DNA of 64,000 bases from CAMPKL01 sp963817465 (GCA_963817465.1 CAWFOP010000022.1:248001-312000), one strand, 5' to 3'. Counted from the first letter of the stretch, positions 34,427 to 44,043 are shown. The notes: generated from the sequence alone by a model not told the origin. Numbers and translations are program-made.

Positions 34427-36061
34427 ATGTCTCGCACCAGCGCTTGGAGTTGCCTGGCGGCGCTCCTCTTACTCCCGTCTTACGCACCGGCCCAAATCGA
34501 TCCGGGCGGCGTCGTCAACGCGGCGAGCTTCATGCCGCAAGGGTTTTCCGGCAGCGGCATCGCGCGGGGCTCGGTCTTCACGGTCTTCGGCGAGAATCTC
34601 GCAACCGAAGGGCTCAATCAGGCCCAAAAATTCCCGCTCGAGTACCAGATGGGGGGAACCTCGATCGACGTCACGGTCGGTTCCTTCCGGTCGCAGTGCC
34701 CGCTGATCTATACGACTCCGACCCAAGTCGCCGCCCTGCTGCCGTCGACGACGCCGACGGGCTTGGCGGTCTTGCGGCTGCGCGGCCCGAACGGCGTCTT
34801 TCCCCAATTCTTCACCGTGGTCGATCGCGGTTTCGGTCTCTTCACACAGAACAGCGGCGGCTTCGGTCCTGCTTCCGCCCAAAACGTCGTTGGCGCCGAG
34901 AGGCCCCTCAACGCCCTCAATCAGGCTCTTCAACCCGGGCAAGTCGTAACTCTCTGGGGCACCGGTTTGGGTCCGGTCGCATTCGACGAGACGCAGCCGC
35001 CGAAGCCAACCAACTTCCTGAACGGCCTCGAAGTCCGCATCGGGAACAAGAAGGCCGACCAGGTGCTCTACGCGGGACGCTCGTCCTGCTGCTCCGGCGT
35101 CGATCAAATCAACGTCGTCGTCCCGGAGGGAGTCGAAGGATGCGCCGTGCCGGTCACCGCCATAGTGGACGGCATCCCCAGCAACTTCGCCTCTCTCGCG
35201 ATCTCCGCCGACTCCACGACGTGCCAGGACCCGTATTGGCTAAGCCGCGAAGACATCGACACCCTGGCCGCCTCCGACTCCACCTCGATCGGGGAGTTCG
35301 TGTTCGGTACCGTGCTGTTCGCCTCGCAGACGGTGTCGGCCTTTTCCGATCGCGTGGCGACGCGCTTTATCAGCCGTCCCACGAGCGCCTTCCTGAGCAC
35401 CCCCCAGCTCAACCTAGTCCCGCAAGGGTACTGCAAGGTCGAGACGTTCATCGAAGCACGGCCGGCGCTGCAAGTCCCGTCGGGTTCGACGATTCTGGAT
35501 TTTGGCGGGCAACTGACGATTTCCGGCCCGAATGGGATGCGGATGCTGACGCTCGCAGGGCCGGGCGAGAATCAGCCCGATCCGATTCTGCCCAACCAAC
35601 CCTTTTTCGGCCCGGGCTTGCATTCGTTTACCATCGCCGGCGGCCCCGATGTCGGACCCAGCGCCTTCTCCGTGTCGGTCTCCCAGCAAGACCTGACCTG
35701 GGCCGCTCCCGCCGTCATTCGGCGCGATGTCCCGTTCCGGCTCACCTGGACGAACCCCGGCGAGGGCGAAGCGATCACATTGCGCGGACAATCCTCAGCC
35801 GTGAACTCGTCGGGCGTGCTCGTGAGCGCCGCGTTCGAGTGCTCCGCGCCCGCTTCCGCCGGCGCTATTACGGTTCCCGTCGATATATTGCGGCGATTGC
35901 CCCCGAGCGCGATCCTCGACGGAGGAGGCTATCTGGGAGAGCTGTCCCTGACTCGGATTGGTCCGCTGCGGCATTTCGAGGCGACGGGCCTTGATCTGGG
36001 GATCGCCCACTACTCGCTCCGCCAACTGGTCCGCGGCATCCGCTACGCTCCGCTGCAGTAG
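34427..36061 (+). CDS. Secreted TIGR03437-domain protein (paralogue without DUF192)
   Basis: 544 residues from the ATG that opens MSRTSAWSCLAALLLLP, a signal peptide ending APAQ. An in-frame ATG 60 nt upstream would bury it. TIGR03437 domain at about 25-260: GGVVNAASFMP, PLIYTTPTQVAALLP, WGTGLGPV, SSCCSGVDQINVVVP. The remaining about 280 residues form beta-rich domains similar in order to the middle of the 1160 gene, including the cysteine-containing FECSAPASAGAITVP near the end. Surface or secreted, role unknown. Follows the ECF gene by 115 bp, tail-to-tail with the aminotransferase. Confidence 0.85.
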   Translation: MSRTSAWSCLAALLLLPSYAPAQIDPGGVVNAASFMPQGFSGSGIARGSVFTVFGENLATEGLNQAQKFPLEYQMGGTSIDVTVGSFRSQCPLIYTTPTQVAALLPSTTPTGLAVLRLRGPNGVFPQFFTVVDRGFGLFTQNSGGFGPASAQNVVGAERPLNALNQALQPGQVVTLWGTGLGPVAFDETQPPKPTNFLNGLEVRIGNKKADQVLYAGRSSCCSGVDQINVVVPEGVEGCAVPVTAIVDGIPSNFASLAISADSTTCQDPYWLSREDIDTLAASDSTSIGEFVFGTVLFASQTVSAFSDRVATRFISRPTSAFLSTPQLNLVPQGYCKVETFIEARPALQVPSGSTILDFGGQLTISGPNGMRMLTLAGPGENQPDPILPNQPFFGPGLHSFTIAGGPDVGPSAFSVSVSQQDLTWAAPAVIRRDVPFRLTWTNPGEGEAITLRGQSSAVNSSGVLVSAAFECSAPASAGAITVPVDILRRLPPSAILDGGGYLGELSLTRIGPLRHFEATGLDLGIAHYSLRQLVRGIRYAPLQ

Positions 36062-36076
36062 GCCGCGCCGGAATCG

Positions 36077-36979
36077 TCAGAACGGCAGCGGCTCGCCCGT
36101 CTCCCGCACCCAAGCGGCGTGCAGCTCTTGCAAGCGCCGCGTCAGCGGTCCGCGCTTGCCGACGCCGATCGTGCGACCGTCGATTTCGAGAACCGGGGCC
36201 AACTCGCCCATGGTGCCGGTGGTGAACATTTCGTCCGCCGCATAAACCTCGGCAAGAGACACGTTCTTTTCGACGAGCGGGATACCGCTGTCGCCGCAGA
36301 TTCGAATCACCGTCTCGCGCGTGATGCCGGGCAGGCAAGCATCCGCATGCGGCGTGATCACGCGCCCCTTCTTGACCAGGAACACGTTGGTGGCGTTTGT
36401 TTCCGCGACGTAGCCGTTCAGGTCGAGCATCAAGGCGTCGTCCACGCCCGCCGCGTCGGCCTCGATCTTCGCCAAGATGTTGTTGATCAAATTGTTGTGG
36501 TGGATCTTCGAGTCCACGCATTGCGGCGAATTGCGGCGGATCGCGGAAGTGATCAGCCGAATGCCCCGCCGGTCGTAGACCGGTTTCTTCCATTCCGCCA
36601 GCACGATCAGCGTGCAACCGGACCGATTCCAGCTCGGGCTCATGCCCGAGGTCACCTTCTCGCCGCGGGTCAGCGTCAGACGGACATGCGCGCCGTCGCG
36701 CATCCCGTTCGCCTCGAGGGTGCGGAAGAGGGCGAACTTGATCTCATCGCGCGTCGGCGGCCTGGCGAAGGCCATCGCTTTCGCCGAATCGATCATGCGG
36801 TCGAGGTGACGGTCGAGGTCGGCGATCTTGCCGTCGTAGACGCGCAGGCCCTCCCAGACCGCATCGCCGCCTTGCACCGAGCTGTCAAACACCGACACCT
36901 TCGCTTCAGAGCGAGGCTTGAGCTCATCGCCGACCCAAACGTCGATCGCGGCATTGCGGGGATCAGGAAGTTCGGCCAA
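36077..36979 (-). CDS. Class IV PLP-dependent aminotransferase (branched-chain type)
   Basis: 300 residues. FDSSVQGGDAVWEGLRVYDG at the N-terminus, the lysine-bearing C-V-D-S-K-I-H-H-N-N-L-I-N-N segment (Schiff-base Lys), DALMLDLNGYVAETNATNVFLV and PGITRETVI: the fold-type IV signature shared by IlvE, D-amino-acid transaminase and aminodeoxychorismate lyase. The length and the ALMLD-x-x-G-x-V-A-E-T motif favour an IlvE-like branched-chain enzyme, but D-amino-acid transaminase is not excluded. Single gene, 56 bp downstream of cydB on the same strand. Confidence 0.82.
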   Translation of the reverse strand: MAELPDPRNAAIDVWVGDELKPRSEAKVSVFDSSVQGGDAVWEGLRVYDGKIADLDRHLDRMIDSAKAMAFARPPTRDEIKFALFRTLEANGMRDGAHVRLTLTRGEKVTSGMSPSWNRSGCTLIVLAEWKKPVYDRRGIRLITSAIRRNSPQCVDSKIHHNNLINNILAKIEADAAGVDDALMLDLNGYVAETNATNVFLVKKGRVITPHADACLPGITRETVIRICGDSGIPLVEKNVSLAEVYAADEMFTTGTMGELAPVLEIDGRTIGVGKRGPLTRRLQELHAAWVRETGEPLPF

Positions 36980-37035
36980 CTACGAAGTGTCTCGCACGAC
37001 GCCCGCCGCGGACAAGCGCGGCGATGCTCGCTGAT

Positions 37036-38052
37036 TCAATACCCCTCGGGCTCGTCCACTCTGCCCCGAAACGTCCAATACACCGCCCCGGTGTAAGCCA
37101 GCACGAAAGGAATCCCGATCAGCGCGATGATGAACATGATCCAAAGCGTCTTCTCGCTCGACGCAGCGTTGTAGGCGGTGAGGCTCGCGCCGGGATCATT
37201 CGACGCTCTGATCAAATTCGGCCACAGCGCAAAGCCCAACAACCCTACGAGCGCGATCACCGCCGCCGCCGACGACAGGAACGTGTGCGCCGGTTTGCCG
37301 AAATACATCGAGCGCGGCACGTTCGCCACGGCCAAGACCGCCAGCGCGACAAGCCCGAACGCCCAGGGATGGTCGCCGAAGTTCTTGGTCGCCTGCGGCA
37401 ACATCATCAAGGTGTAGATCGTGACGGTCATATAGAGCGCCAAAAAGGTTCCCCAACTGGTCCAAATCCAGCCCCGGATTCGCTTGCGCAGTTCTTCATC
37501 GGCCGCTTTCAGATCGAGATACGCCGCCCCATGCATCGCCACCATGGCCACCGCGAGCGCTCCCGTCAAGATTGCGTAGGGGTTCAAGAAGTCGACAAAG
37601 CGCCCGACAAAGATTCCCCGCTCGTCGAGCCTCATGCCGATGATCGCGTTGCCGACGGCCACGCCGAACAGGACGCTCGCGAGCAGGCTCGACCCGAAGA
37701 ATCCCCAGTCCCACGCCCGGCGCCATCGCGTCGACTGCACCTTCGAGCGAAACTCGATCGACACCGCCCGGAAGATCAACGCCGTCAGCAACAGCATGAA
37801 CGGAATGTAGAGCGCCGAGAACGCCGTCGCATACGCTTCGGGAAACGCGGCGAACAGCGCCCCGCCGAACGTGATCAGCCAGACTTCATTGCCGTCCCAG
37901 ATGGGCCCGATCGAGTTTAAGAAAATCCGCCGTTCGCGGTCGTCTCGCGCCAGCGGATGCAGGATTCCCACGCCCAGATCGAAGCCATCCAGCACGGCGT
38001 AACCCGCAAGCAAGACGACCAACAGCACAAACCAGACGGCGTTGAGGTCCAT
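37036..38052 (-). CDS. cydB: Cytochrome bd ubiquinol oxidase subunit II
   Basis: 338 residues, eight or so membrane helices. MDLNAVWFVLLVVLLAGYAVLDGFDLGVGIL and GPIWDGNEVWLITFGGALFAAFP are the family signatures. With CydA it forms the high-affinity quinol oxidase of the inner membrane. 28 bp after cydA. No cydX-like small gene fits in the 56 bp after its stop. Confidence 0.95.
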   Translation of the reverse strand: MDLNAVWFVLLVVLLAGYAVLDGFDLGVGILHPLARDDRERRIFLNSIGPIWDGNEVWLITFGGALFAAFPEAYATAFSALYIPFMLLLTALIFRAVSIEFRSKVQSTRWRRAWDWGFFGSSLLASVLFGVAVGNAIIGMRLDERGIFVGRFVDFLNPYAILTGALAVAMVAMHGAAYLDLKAADEELRKRIRGWIWTSWGTFLALYMTVTIYTLMMLPQATKNFGDHPWAFGLVALAVLAVANVPRSMYFGKPAHTFLSSAAAVIALVGLLGFALWPNLIRASNDPGASLTAYNAASSEKTLWIMFIIALIGIPFVLAYTGAVYWTFRGRVDEPEGY

Positions 38053-38080
38053 TTTTGTCTCTCGCTATCCCCGCGTATCG

Positions 38081-39601
38081 CTATCCCTTCGTGTCCGACA
38101 GCGACTCTTCGTGAGTCGCAAGCGCCCCGATCGCGCGCCGCCAGGCCTCCCGTTTGGAACTCGCGGGCGGCTCGACGGCCTGCGGTCCGGCTTTGATCTT
38201 CAAATCGAGCACGAAGACCCAAACCGCGAACAGCAGCACATAAATGACGCTAAACATCGCGATCGAGCCCAGCACCTGGCCGCCCGAGACGCTCTCCGAA
38301 ACGCCGTCGGCGGTCCGCAAGCCCTGCCCGGCCTGATACGTCACGTAACCTTCAGCGTCGAGTACGGGGGCGCCTGACGCCTCGACGGTCAGCGGCGGAT
38401 ACACGACCCATGGCTGTCGTCCGACCTCCGCCGCCACCCAGCCGATCTCGTTGGCGACAAACGGCCCGACAACGGCGAACACGAAGACCCACATCAACCA
38501 GCGCTTGTCGAACAGCCGGTCCTTCCAGCGCAAATACGAAGCGTAGAGCGTGAGGATGATGAACGCCATGCCCAGGCCGACCATGACGTGGAAGCTCCAG
38601 AAGCTGATCGCCACCGGCGGCCGGTCTTCCGGCCGGATGCGGTCGAGACCAAGCACCTCGGACTCCGAATCTCCGTCGAGGAAAAAGCTGACCCCGCCGG
38701 GGACCGCCACGTTGTAGCGCATTCGCATCGCGTCGGCGTCGGGGACGCCGAACAGCGTCAAATCCGCTGGTCCAGTCGTGAAATGCCCCTCGAACGCCGC
38801 CAGCTTCGCCGGCTGATGGCGTGCGACCATGCGCGCGTTGAAGTCACCCGAGACCGCCGCCAGCAGCGACGCCGCCGCGCCCAGCATCAACGCGCCGGTG
38901 AACGAGCGTTTCGCAAACTCGACGTGCCGCCCTTTGAGCAGATACCACGCCGAAACGCTCATGATGAAAAATGCGCCCAGAATCCACGCCCCGATCCAGA
39001 CGTGCGTCAAGCGATTGATCGTCGAGGGGTTGAAGACCAGCGCCCAGAAATCGACGATCTCCGCGCGCATCACCGGTTTGCCGTCCACGAACCAGGGCTT
39101 GCCGTCGCGCATCATCTGAACGACGTGATGGCCCGCCGGGGTCTGCTGCCAACTGTTCGCGACCACGATCCAGACCGCCGAGAACATTGACCCTAACGAC
39201 ACCATCAGCGCGGCGAAGAAGTGCACGCCGGCGCTCACCTTGTCCCAGCCGAACACCAGAATCGCCAAAAAGCCCGACTCGAGGAAGAAGGCGAAGATGC
39301 CCTCGGCCGCCAGCGCCGAGCCGAACACGTCGCCGACGAATCGCGAGTAGGCCGCCCAGTTCGTCCCGAACTGAAACTCCATGACGATGCCGGTCGCGAC
39401 GCCGATGGCGAAGGTGACGGCGAACAGCCCGGTCCAAAAGCGCGCCGCCGTCTCATACAACGGATCCCGCGTTTTCAGGTACATCCCCTCCAGGTAGACC
39501 AGCACGACGCCCATGCCGATCGTCAGCGGCGGGAACAGGTAATGGAACATGATCGTCAGCGCGAACTGCACACGAGACAGGAAGACCACGTCTAGTTCCA
39601 T
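38081..39601 (-). CDS. cydA: Cytochrome bd ubiquinol oxidase subunit I
   Basis: 506 residues. Marks: HYLFPPLTIGMG near residue 20 (haem ligand His), GVATGIVMEFQFGTNWA, AAEGIFAFFLESGF with the glutamates of the haem/proton pathway, MVGLGMAFIILTLYASYL (Met ligand region) and GWVAAEVGRQPWVVYPPL. It oxidises quinol and reduces oxygen to water without pumping; supports respiration at low oxygen. First gene of a cydAB pair, divergent from the PQQ-propeller gene across 140 bp. Confidence 0.95.
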   Translation of the reverse strand: MELDVVFLSRVQFALTIMFHYLFPPLTIGMGVVLVYLEGMYLKTRDPLYETAARFWTGLFAVTFAIGVATGIVMEFQFGTNWAAYSRFVGDVFGSALAAEGIFAFFLESGFLAILVFGWDKVSAGVHFFAALMVSLGSMFSAVWIVVANSWQQTPAGHHVVQMMRDGKPWFVDGKPVMRAEIVDFWALVFNPSTINRLTHVWIGAWILGAFFIMSVSAWYLLKGRHVEFAKRSFTGALMLGAAASLLAAVSGDFNARMVARHQPAKLAAFEGHFTTGPADLTLFGVPDADAMRMRYNVAVPGGVSFFLDGDSESEVLGLDRIRPEDRPPVAISFWSFHVMVGLGMAFIILTLYASYLRWKDRLFDKRWLMWVFVFAVVGPFVANEIGWVAAEVGRQPWVVYPPLTVEASGAPVLDAEGYVTYQAGQGLRTADGVSESVSGGQVLGSIAMFSVIYVLLFAVWVFVLDLKIKAGPQAVEPPASSKREAWRRAIGALATHEESLSDTKG

Positions 39602-39741
39602 AAGAATTTTTCCTGTAATCCAGTAGTAGCTTAGCTCGGCCCAACTTCTCGCGCTCGCTACGTACCCTACAGCAATTCGGTCGCCGCTCGCCTTCGGCCC
39701 GGCGGATCACCATCGACACGCACTTGATAAACTCGACGGCG

Positions 39742-41301
39742 ATGAAGATCTTCGCCATAGTGCTCCTCGCCGGGCTTTCGCTCGCGGCGGCTGACTGGAC
39801 GATGTTCGGCGGCGATCCGCAGCGGACCGGCTGGGCGCGCACCGAGCACGAGTTGACGCCCGATTCGGTCGGCCAGGTCAAGCTGCTGTGGAAACAGACG
39901 CTCGAGAACGAGCAAAAGTCGCTGACCGCGCTGACCGTGCCGATCGTCGTCAGCGGCGTTGCGACCGAAGCCGGCGCCAAGGATTTGGCCTTCGTCGCGG
40001 GCTCGGGCGACAACGTGTTCGCCCTCGACGTTCGCGACGGCTCGAAGGTCTGGGAGCGTGCGTTCAAGTCCGAGTCGCGCGCCGCCAGCCCTGGTTTCTG
40101 GTTGTGTCCTAAGGGCCTCAACGCAACGCCGACCGCCGACGTCGACAAGAGCCTGCTCTATGTGATCTCGACCGACGGCCGGCTCTATGCGCTCGACATG
40201 GCGACAGGCAAGGATCGCTACCGCGCGATGCAGGTCGTACCGCCGTTCGCGAAGGTCTGGAGCTTGAACCGCATCGGCGACCGCATCTACACCTCGGTCT
40301 CGCAGAACTGCGGCGACACGCCCTCGGGCGTGGTGATGGTCGACGTCTCCGACCCCAACCATTACGACATCAAGACCTGGCGCTCGGCGAAATACGCCGC
40401 CGGCATCTGGGGACGCGGCGGCGCGATCATCGGCAATGACGGCTATGTCTACGGCGCGACGGGCGACGGCGGTTACGACCCAGCCGCGGGCGACTATGGC
40501 GAGTCGATCGTCGCGCTCGACCCGGAGACGCTGGAGCTTGTCGACTACTTCACGCCCGAAAACTGGGATTACGTGCGCCAGCGCGACTTCGACATCGGCA
40601 CGTCTCCCGTCGCTTTCGTCTACAAGGACAGCGAATACGTTGCGGTCGGCGGCAAGGAAGGGGTCATCTACCTGACGCAAGGCGCGCGGCCGGGCTTTCA
40701 TCGCATGGGCGGCGAGACGCACCATGACAACGTTTACACCACGCCGCTCGTCGCCAACGAAGACGAGTGGTTCGAGGCGAAAGGCGTTTGGGGCGGGCTG
40801 TCGTTCTACCGCGACGACGAGGGCCGGGCGTGGGTTTATGCGCCGATCTGGGGCCCGGTTGCGTCGGCGACGAAGTTCCCCAAGACGAACGGCGAGGCGC
40901 CCGACGGCAGCATCGCGGCCTTCCTGGTTACAGACAATCCCGACACCGGCAAGGCCTGGCTCAAGCCCGCCTGGCTCAGCGGCGACTTCGCCGTACCCGA
41001 GCCGGTCGTGATCGCAAACGGCGTCATCTTCGCGTTGTCCAACGGCGAGAACGCTCGCCAAACCTATAAGGGCGGCCGCTTCGAGCCCGAGAAGTTTAAA
41101 CGCTCGGACTTGCTCGAAGACACCCAACGCGTTGAAAGCGAAAAGACCGCTGAGCTCAAGGCGCTCGACGCGACGACCGGCGAGGAACTGTGGTCCAGCG
41201 GCCGCCTCGACGGCTGGACCCACTTCAGCGGCCTGGCGCTTGCCGACGGCCGCATTTACATGGTCGACTTTGAGAACACGGTCTATTGCTTCGGCCTCTA
41301 G
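39742..41301 (+). CDS. Exported PQQ-like beta-propeller protein
   Basis: 519 residues. Signal peptide at 1-17 (MKIFAIVLLAGLSLAAA). Propeller blades recur as F-A-L-D-V-R-D-G-S-K-V-W, LYALDMATGKDRY, GESIVALDPETLELV and LKALDATTGEELWSS, typical of PQQ-enzyme repeats/BamB-like folds. GDPQRTGW after the leader is common to this acidobacterial family. No quinoprotein dehydrogenase active-site residues are seen, so a binding or scaffold role is more likely than an alcohol dehydrogenase. Confidence 0.82.
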   Translation: MKIFAIVLLAGLSLAAADWTMFGGDPQRTGWARTEHELTPDSVGQVKLLWKQTLENEQKSLTALTVPIVVSGVATEAGAKDLAFVAGSGDNVFALDVRDGSKVWERAFKSESRAASPGFWLCPKGLNATPTADVDKSLLYVISTDGRLYALDMATGKDRYRAMQVVPPFAKVWSLNRIGDRIYTSVSQNCGDTPSGVVMVDVSDPNHYDIKTWRSAKYAAGIWGRGGAIIGNDGYVYGATGDGGYDPAAGDYGESIVALDPETLELVDYFTPENWDYVRQRDFDIGTSPVAFVYKDSEYVAVGGKEGVIYLTQGARPGFHRMGGETHHDNVYTTPLVANEDEWFEAKGVWGGLSFYRDDEGRAWVYAPIWGPVASATKFPKTNGEAPDGSIAAFLVTDNPDTGKAWLKPAWLSGDFAVPEPVVIANGVIFALSNGENARQTYKGGRFEPEKFKRSDLLEDTQRVESEKTAELKALDATTGEELWSSGRLDGWTHFSGLALADGRIYMVDFENTVYCFGL

Positions 41302-41329
41302 CCTCGGCCGGCAAGGTCGACCTTCGTGA

Positions 41330-42019
41330 ATGCCAGAACCGGTCATTGAGGTGCGCGACCTGCGCTTTCGCTACCCCGACGGCGTCGAGGCGTTGCGCGG
41401 CGTCGACTTCTCGCTCGAGGCGGGCGAGTGTGTCGCGTTGCTTGGCGCGAACGGTTCGGGCAAAACCACCTTCCTGTTGCACCTGGTCGGCCTGCTGCGC
41501 GGCGAGGGCGAGATCCGCGTCTGCGGCAAGACCCTTGGCGATGACACGCTCGCGTTCGTCCGCGAAAAGATCGGCCTGCTCTTCCAAGACTCGGACGACC
41601 AGCTCTTTATGCCCACGGTCGAAGAGGACGTCGCGTTCGGGCCTGCGAACCTGGGCCTGGCCGAAAGCGTCATCGATGCGCGCGTCGCCGATGCGCTGGC
41701 CAAGGTCGGTCTCGAGAACCTGCGCGAGCGCGCGCCGCATCACCTGAGCGCAGGCCAGAAGCGCCGCGCGGCCTTGGCCGGGCTGCTCGCCATGGAGCCG
41801 GAGATCATCGCCCTCGACGAGCCCGCTACGTTTCTCGACCCGCCCTCGCGCGATGATCTGGTGGACGTCCTCAAAGACCTGCGCCACGCGCAGATCATCG
41901 TCACGCACGACGTTTGGCTGGCGCGGGCGCTGGCGAGTCGGGCGGTGTTTTTCGAAAAGGGCCGGATTACGGCCGAGGGCTCGGTCGACGAGTTGGCCGC
42001 GAGCTACTCCTGGCGTTAG
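41330..42019 (+). CDS. Energy-coupling-type (CbiO-like) ABC transporter ATPase, no partners nearby
   Basis: 229 residues. Walker A GANGSGKTT, Q-loop LFQDSDDQLFMPTVEEDVAFGP (the segment characteristic of CbiO/EcfA cobalt, nickel or vitamin ECF transporters), signature LSAGQKRRAALAGLLAME, Walker B IIALDEPATFLDP and switch VTHD. No CbiQ/EcfT, CbiM or S component is in the window, so it must work with proteins encoded elsewhere. Starts 28 bp after the PQQ protein; its stop overlaps the convergent PEP-CTERM gene by 4 bp. Confidence 0.87.
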   Translation: MPEPVIEVRDLRFRYPDGVEALRGVDFSLEAGECVALLGANGSGKTTFLLHLVGLLRGEGEIRVCGKTLGDDTLAFVREKIGLLFQDSDDQLFMPTVEEDVAFGPANLGLAESVIDARVADALAKVGLENLRERAPHHLSAGQKRRAALAGLLAMEPEIIALDEPATFLDPPSRDDLVDVLKDLRHAQIIVTHDVWLARALASRAVFFEKGRITAEGSVDELAASYSWR

Positions 42020-42768
42020 CCGCGCCGCTTCAGGGCGAGCGCCGCCAGCCCCAGACCGGAGAGCAGCCAGGTGGCCGGTTCGGGGGTCTGGTTGACCTCG
42101 ATCGCTGCGCTGCGAAAATTGATGTCGGCCTGAGCCGATGTCGTGTCGTCTCCGAAGAAGACGAAGTTCGGCGTCTCGTAGGGGTCGGGAAAGCCGCCGA
42201 AAGCGGTATAGTCCTGCAGCGAGCCGCTCAGGATCGACGAGCCGTTCGCGAACAGATTGAAGCCGCCGCCCAGGACCTGCAGGTCATAGTCCACGTAACC
42301 GACGCCGACAGGATTGAACGTCGACTCGGCCGCGCTCGGGGCTCCAAACAACGGCGTATCGGCTTGGGCGAAGACTCTGTTCGCCTGAAAGCCGATCTCG
42401 ACGCTGCTCGGCACGCCCGCGCCGACGTCGCTCGAGACGACGATCACGCTGAAGCCCGCCCGCTGCGAATTCGTAAACGACTCGCTGAGAATCTCGAGAC
42501 TGAAGCTCACGGTATAGCCGATCACTCGATCCAAAGTCGGAAAATCGGGCGCTGAGACCCCGGTGTAGCCGCCTTGAAAGGAATTGTCGAACGTCGTATC
42601 GAAGTTCGTCGCCTGATCGCCCGGCAGGTAGGTTTCCGTGCCGAGAGCGAAGTAGAAGAGCCGGGGCGACAAACTCGCCGCGGACCCTTGGACCGCTCCG
42701 TCGTAGAGCACGTAGGGCGCCGCCGTAAGCGATATGGAGCTGAGAATAAGGAGTGCAATGAATCTCAT
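42016..42768 (-). CDS. PEP-CTERM sorting-signal protein
   Basis: 250 residues from MRFIALLILSSISL, a signal peptide ending LTAAP. The C-terminus is T-P-E-P-A-T-W-L-L-S-G-L-G-L-A-A-L-A-L-K-R-R-G: PEP motif, hydrophobic helix and basic tail, the signal read by exosortase/EpsH systems. The mature part is beta-rich with no recognised domain. The required exosortase is not in the window. ATG 15 nt upstream is possible. Confidence 0.85.
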   Translation of the reverse strand: MRFIALLILSSISLTAAPYVLYDGAVQGSAASLSPRLFYFALGTETYLPGDQATNFDTTFDNSFQGGYTGVSAPDFPTLDRVIGYTVSFSLEILSESFTNSQRAGFSVIVVSSDVGAGVPSSVEIGFQANRVFAQADTPLFGAPSAAESTFNPVGVGYVDYDLQVLGGGFNLFANGSSILSGSLQDYTAFGGFPDPYETPNFVFFGDDTTSAQADINFRSAAIEVNQTPEPATWLLSGLGLAALALKRRG

Positions 42769-42862
42769 GGGGTGAACGGACAAGTATTCGAGGCTAGCGC
42801 TGATTCGCGTCGCAAGCTCTCAGGCGTAACACTGATCCGCCGCGCCCGATCTAGCTGATGCT

Positions 42863-43033
42863 ATGCCGTCGAACGTAATTTACATTCTGGGCTTCTTGTG
42901 CGTGATTGCGGGCCTGGCCTATGCGGCGAGCTTGGCCGGCGTTTCGACGCCGTGGATCGCCGCCGGCGCCGTGGTGCTTTGCGGGATCGGCATGATCAAG
43001 CTTGCGAGGCGCGGCCCTATCCGAACTCGCTAG
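42863..43033 (+). CDS. 56-residue two-helix membrane peptide
   Basis: ATG-initiated frame, MPSNVIYILGFLCVIAGLAYAASLAG then a second hydrophobic helix AAGAVVLCGIGMIKLARRG and a basic end. Two clear membrane segments with a positive C-terminal tail make chance unlikely. No family recognised, no good Shine-Dalgarno. Its last bases overlap the convergent PPK2 stop by 4 bp. Confidence 0.55.
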   Translation: MPSNVIYILGFLCVIAGLAYAASLAGVSTPWIAAGAVVLCGIGMIKLARRGPIRTR

Positions 43034-43935
43034 TCGATGCTAGGGGCGTTGCGGTGGAAGCGCACGACGACATTCGGATCGACCTGAATCGAGGTCTTCG
43101 CTTTTTCCTTGCCGCCGTAGGGCAGTGACGACAGCACGTAGCGAATGCTTTCGAGTCGCGCTCGCTCCTTGTCATTCGCCCGCACGATTATCCATGGGCT
43201 GTAGGAAGTGTGGGTGCGGCTGAACATCTCCTCCTTGTAGTAGGTGTACTTGTCCCACAAATCTTGAGCCTTCTCGTCGACCGGACTGACCTTCCATTGC
43301 TTGAGCGGGTTGCGGCGGCGCGAGCGGAAACGTTTTTGCTGCTCGTCCTTCGTGATCGAGAACCAGAATTTGACCAGCTCGAGGCCGTCTTCGTAAAGCA
43401 TCGCTTCGAACTCCGGCACTTGGCGCATGTAGGTCTGATACTGCTGTTCGGTGCAGAAGCCGTTGACCGGCTCGACGACGGCGCGGTTATACCAACTGCG
43501 ATCGAAGAACAAGATCTCGCCCGGGTCGGGCAGATGGCGCGTATAGCGCTGAAAGTACCACTGGCCTTGCTCGGCCTCGGTCGGCTTGGGCAGCGCAACG
43601 GTACGCATGGCGCGCGGGCTGAGGTGTTCGGTGAAACGCCGGATGGCCCCGCCCTTGCCGGCCGCGTCACGACCCTCGAAGATGATCGCCACCCGCCGGT
43701 TGGCGTCCTGGACTGCGCGCTGCAGCTTGACCAATTCCACTTGCAAACCGCGCAAGTCGTCCTCGTAGCGCAGCGTCTTGAGCACCTTCTGCGTGCGGAT
43801 CTTCTTCGACTTGAGAAGCTGCTTGAGCCCCTCCCTGGAGTTGAGCCGCTTCAGATCTTCTTCCGAAATCTTTTGCCGCTTGTCGGGAGAAGTCCGAGGA
43901 TGCAGGACTTCGATCGTACCGGCGGGGTCGCTCAT
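43030..43935 (-). CDS. ppk2: Polyphosphate kinase 2
   Basis: 301 residues. Walker A-like FEGRDAAGKGGAIRRFTEHLSPR, PKPTEAEQGQWYFQRYTRHLP, lid region FFDRSWYNRAVVEPVNGFC and FWFSITKDEQQKRFRSRR: a single-domain PPK2. It moves phosphate between polyphosphate and nucleotides (NDP or NMP); the subclass cannot be fixed without an alignment. The N-terminal about 80 residues (KISEEDLKRLNSREGL) are the helical extension seen in many class I members. Confidence 0.92.
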   Translation of the reverse strand: MSDPAGTIEVLHPRTSPDKRQKISEEDLKRLNSREGLKQLLKSKKIRTQKVLKTLRYEDDLRGLQVELVKLQRAVQDANRRVAIIFEGRDAAGKGGAIRRFTEHLSPRAMRTVALPKPTEAEQGQWYFQRYTRHLPDPGEILFFDRSWYNRAVVEPVNGFCTEQQYQTYMRQVPEFEAMLYEDGLELVKFWFSITKDEQQKRFRSRRRNPLKQWKVSPVDEKAQDLWDKYTYYKEEMFSRTHTSYSPWIIVRANDKERARLESIRYVLSSLPYGGKEKAKTSIQVDPNVVVRFHRNAPSID

Positions 43936-44043
43936 GCCGGGACCATAACACTTTCGTAACAAAGCGACAATGGGGATAAGCAGTGAACGCTGAGCGGTGA
44001 ACAGTAAGCCGTCCGCGGTCGATCGTGGTAGTTTGATCGGATC

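Noticed and set aside
37036..39601. A hidden cydX-like third subunit in the cyd locus
   Set aside because: Only 28 bp between cydA and cydB and 56 bp after cydB; no small hydrophobic frame fits.
39667..41346. 559-codon antisense frame over the PQQ propeller gene
   Set aside because: No domain, no ribosome-binding site; the plus-strand propeller is clear.
43975..44010. Short GTGAAC/AGTGA-rich stretch before the amidohydrolase gene
   Set aside because: Imperfect and only about 30 bp; not enough repeats to call an element.
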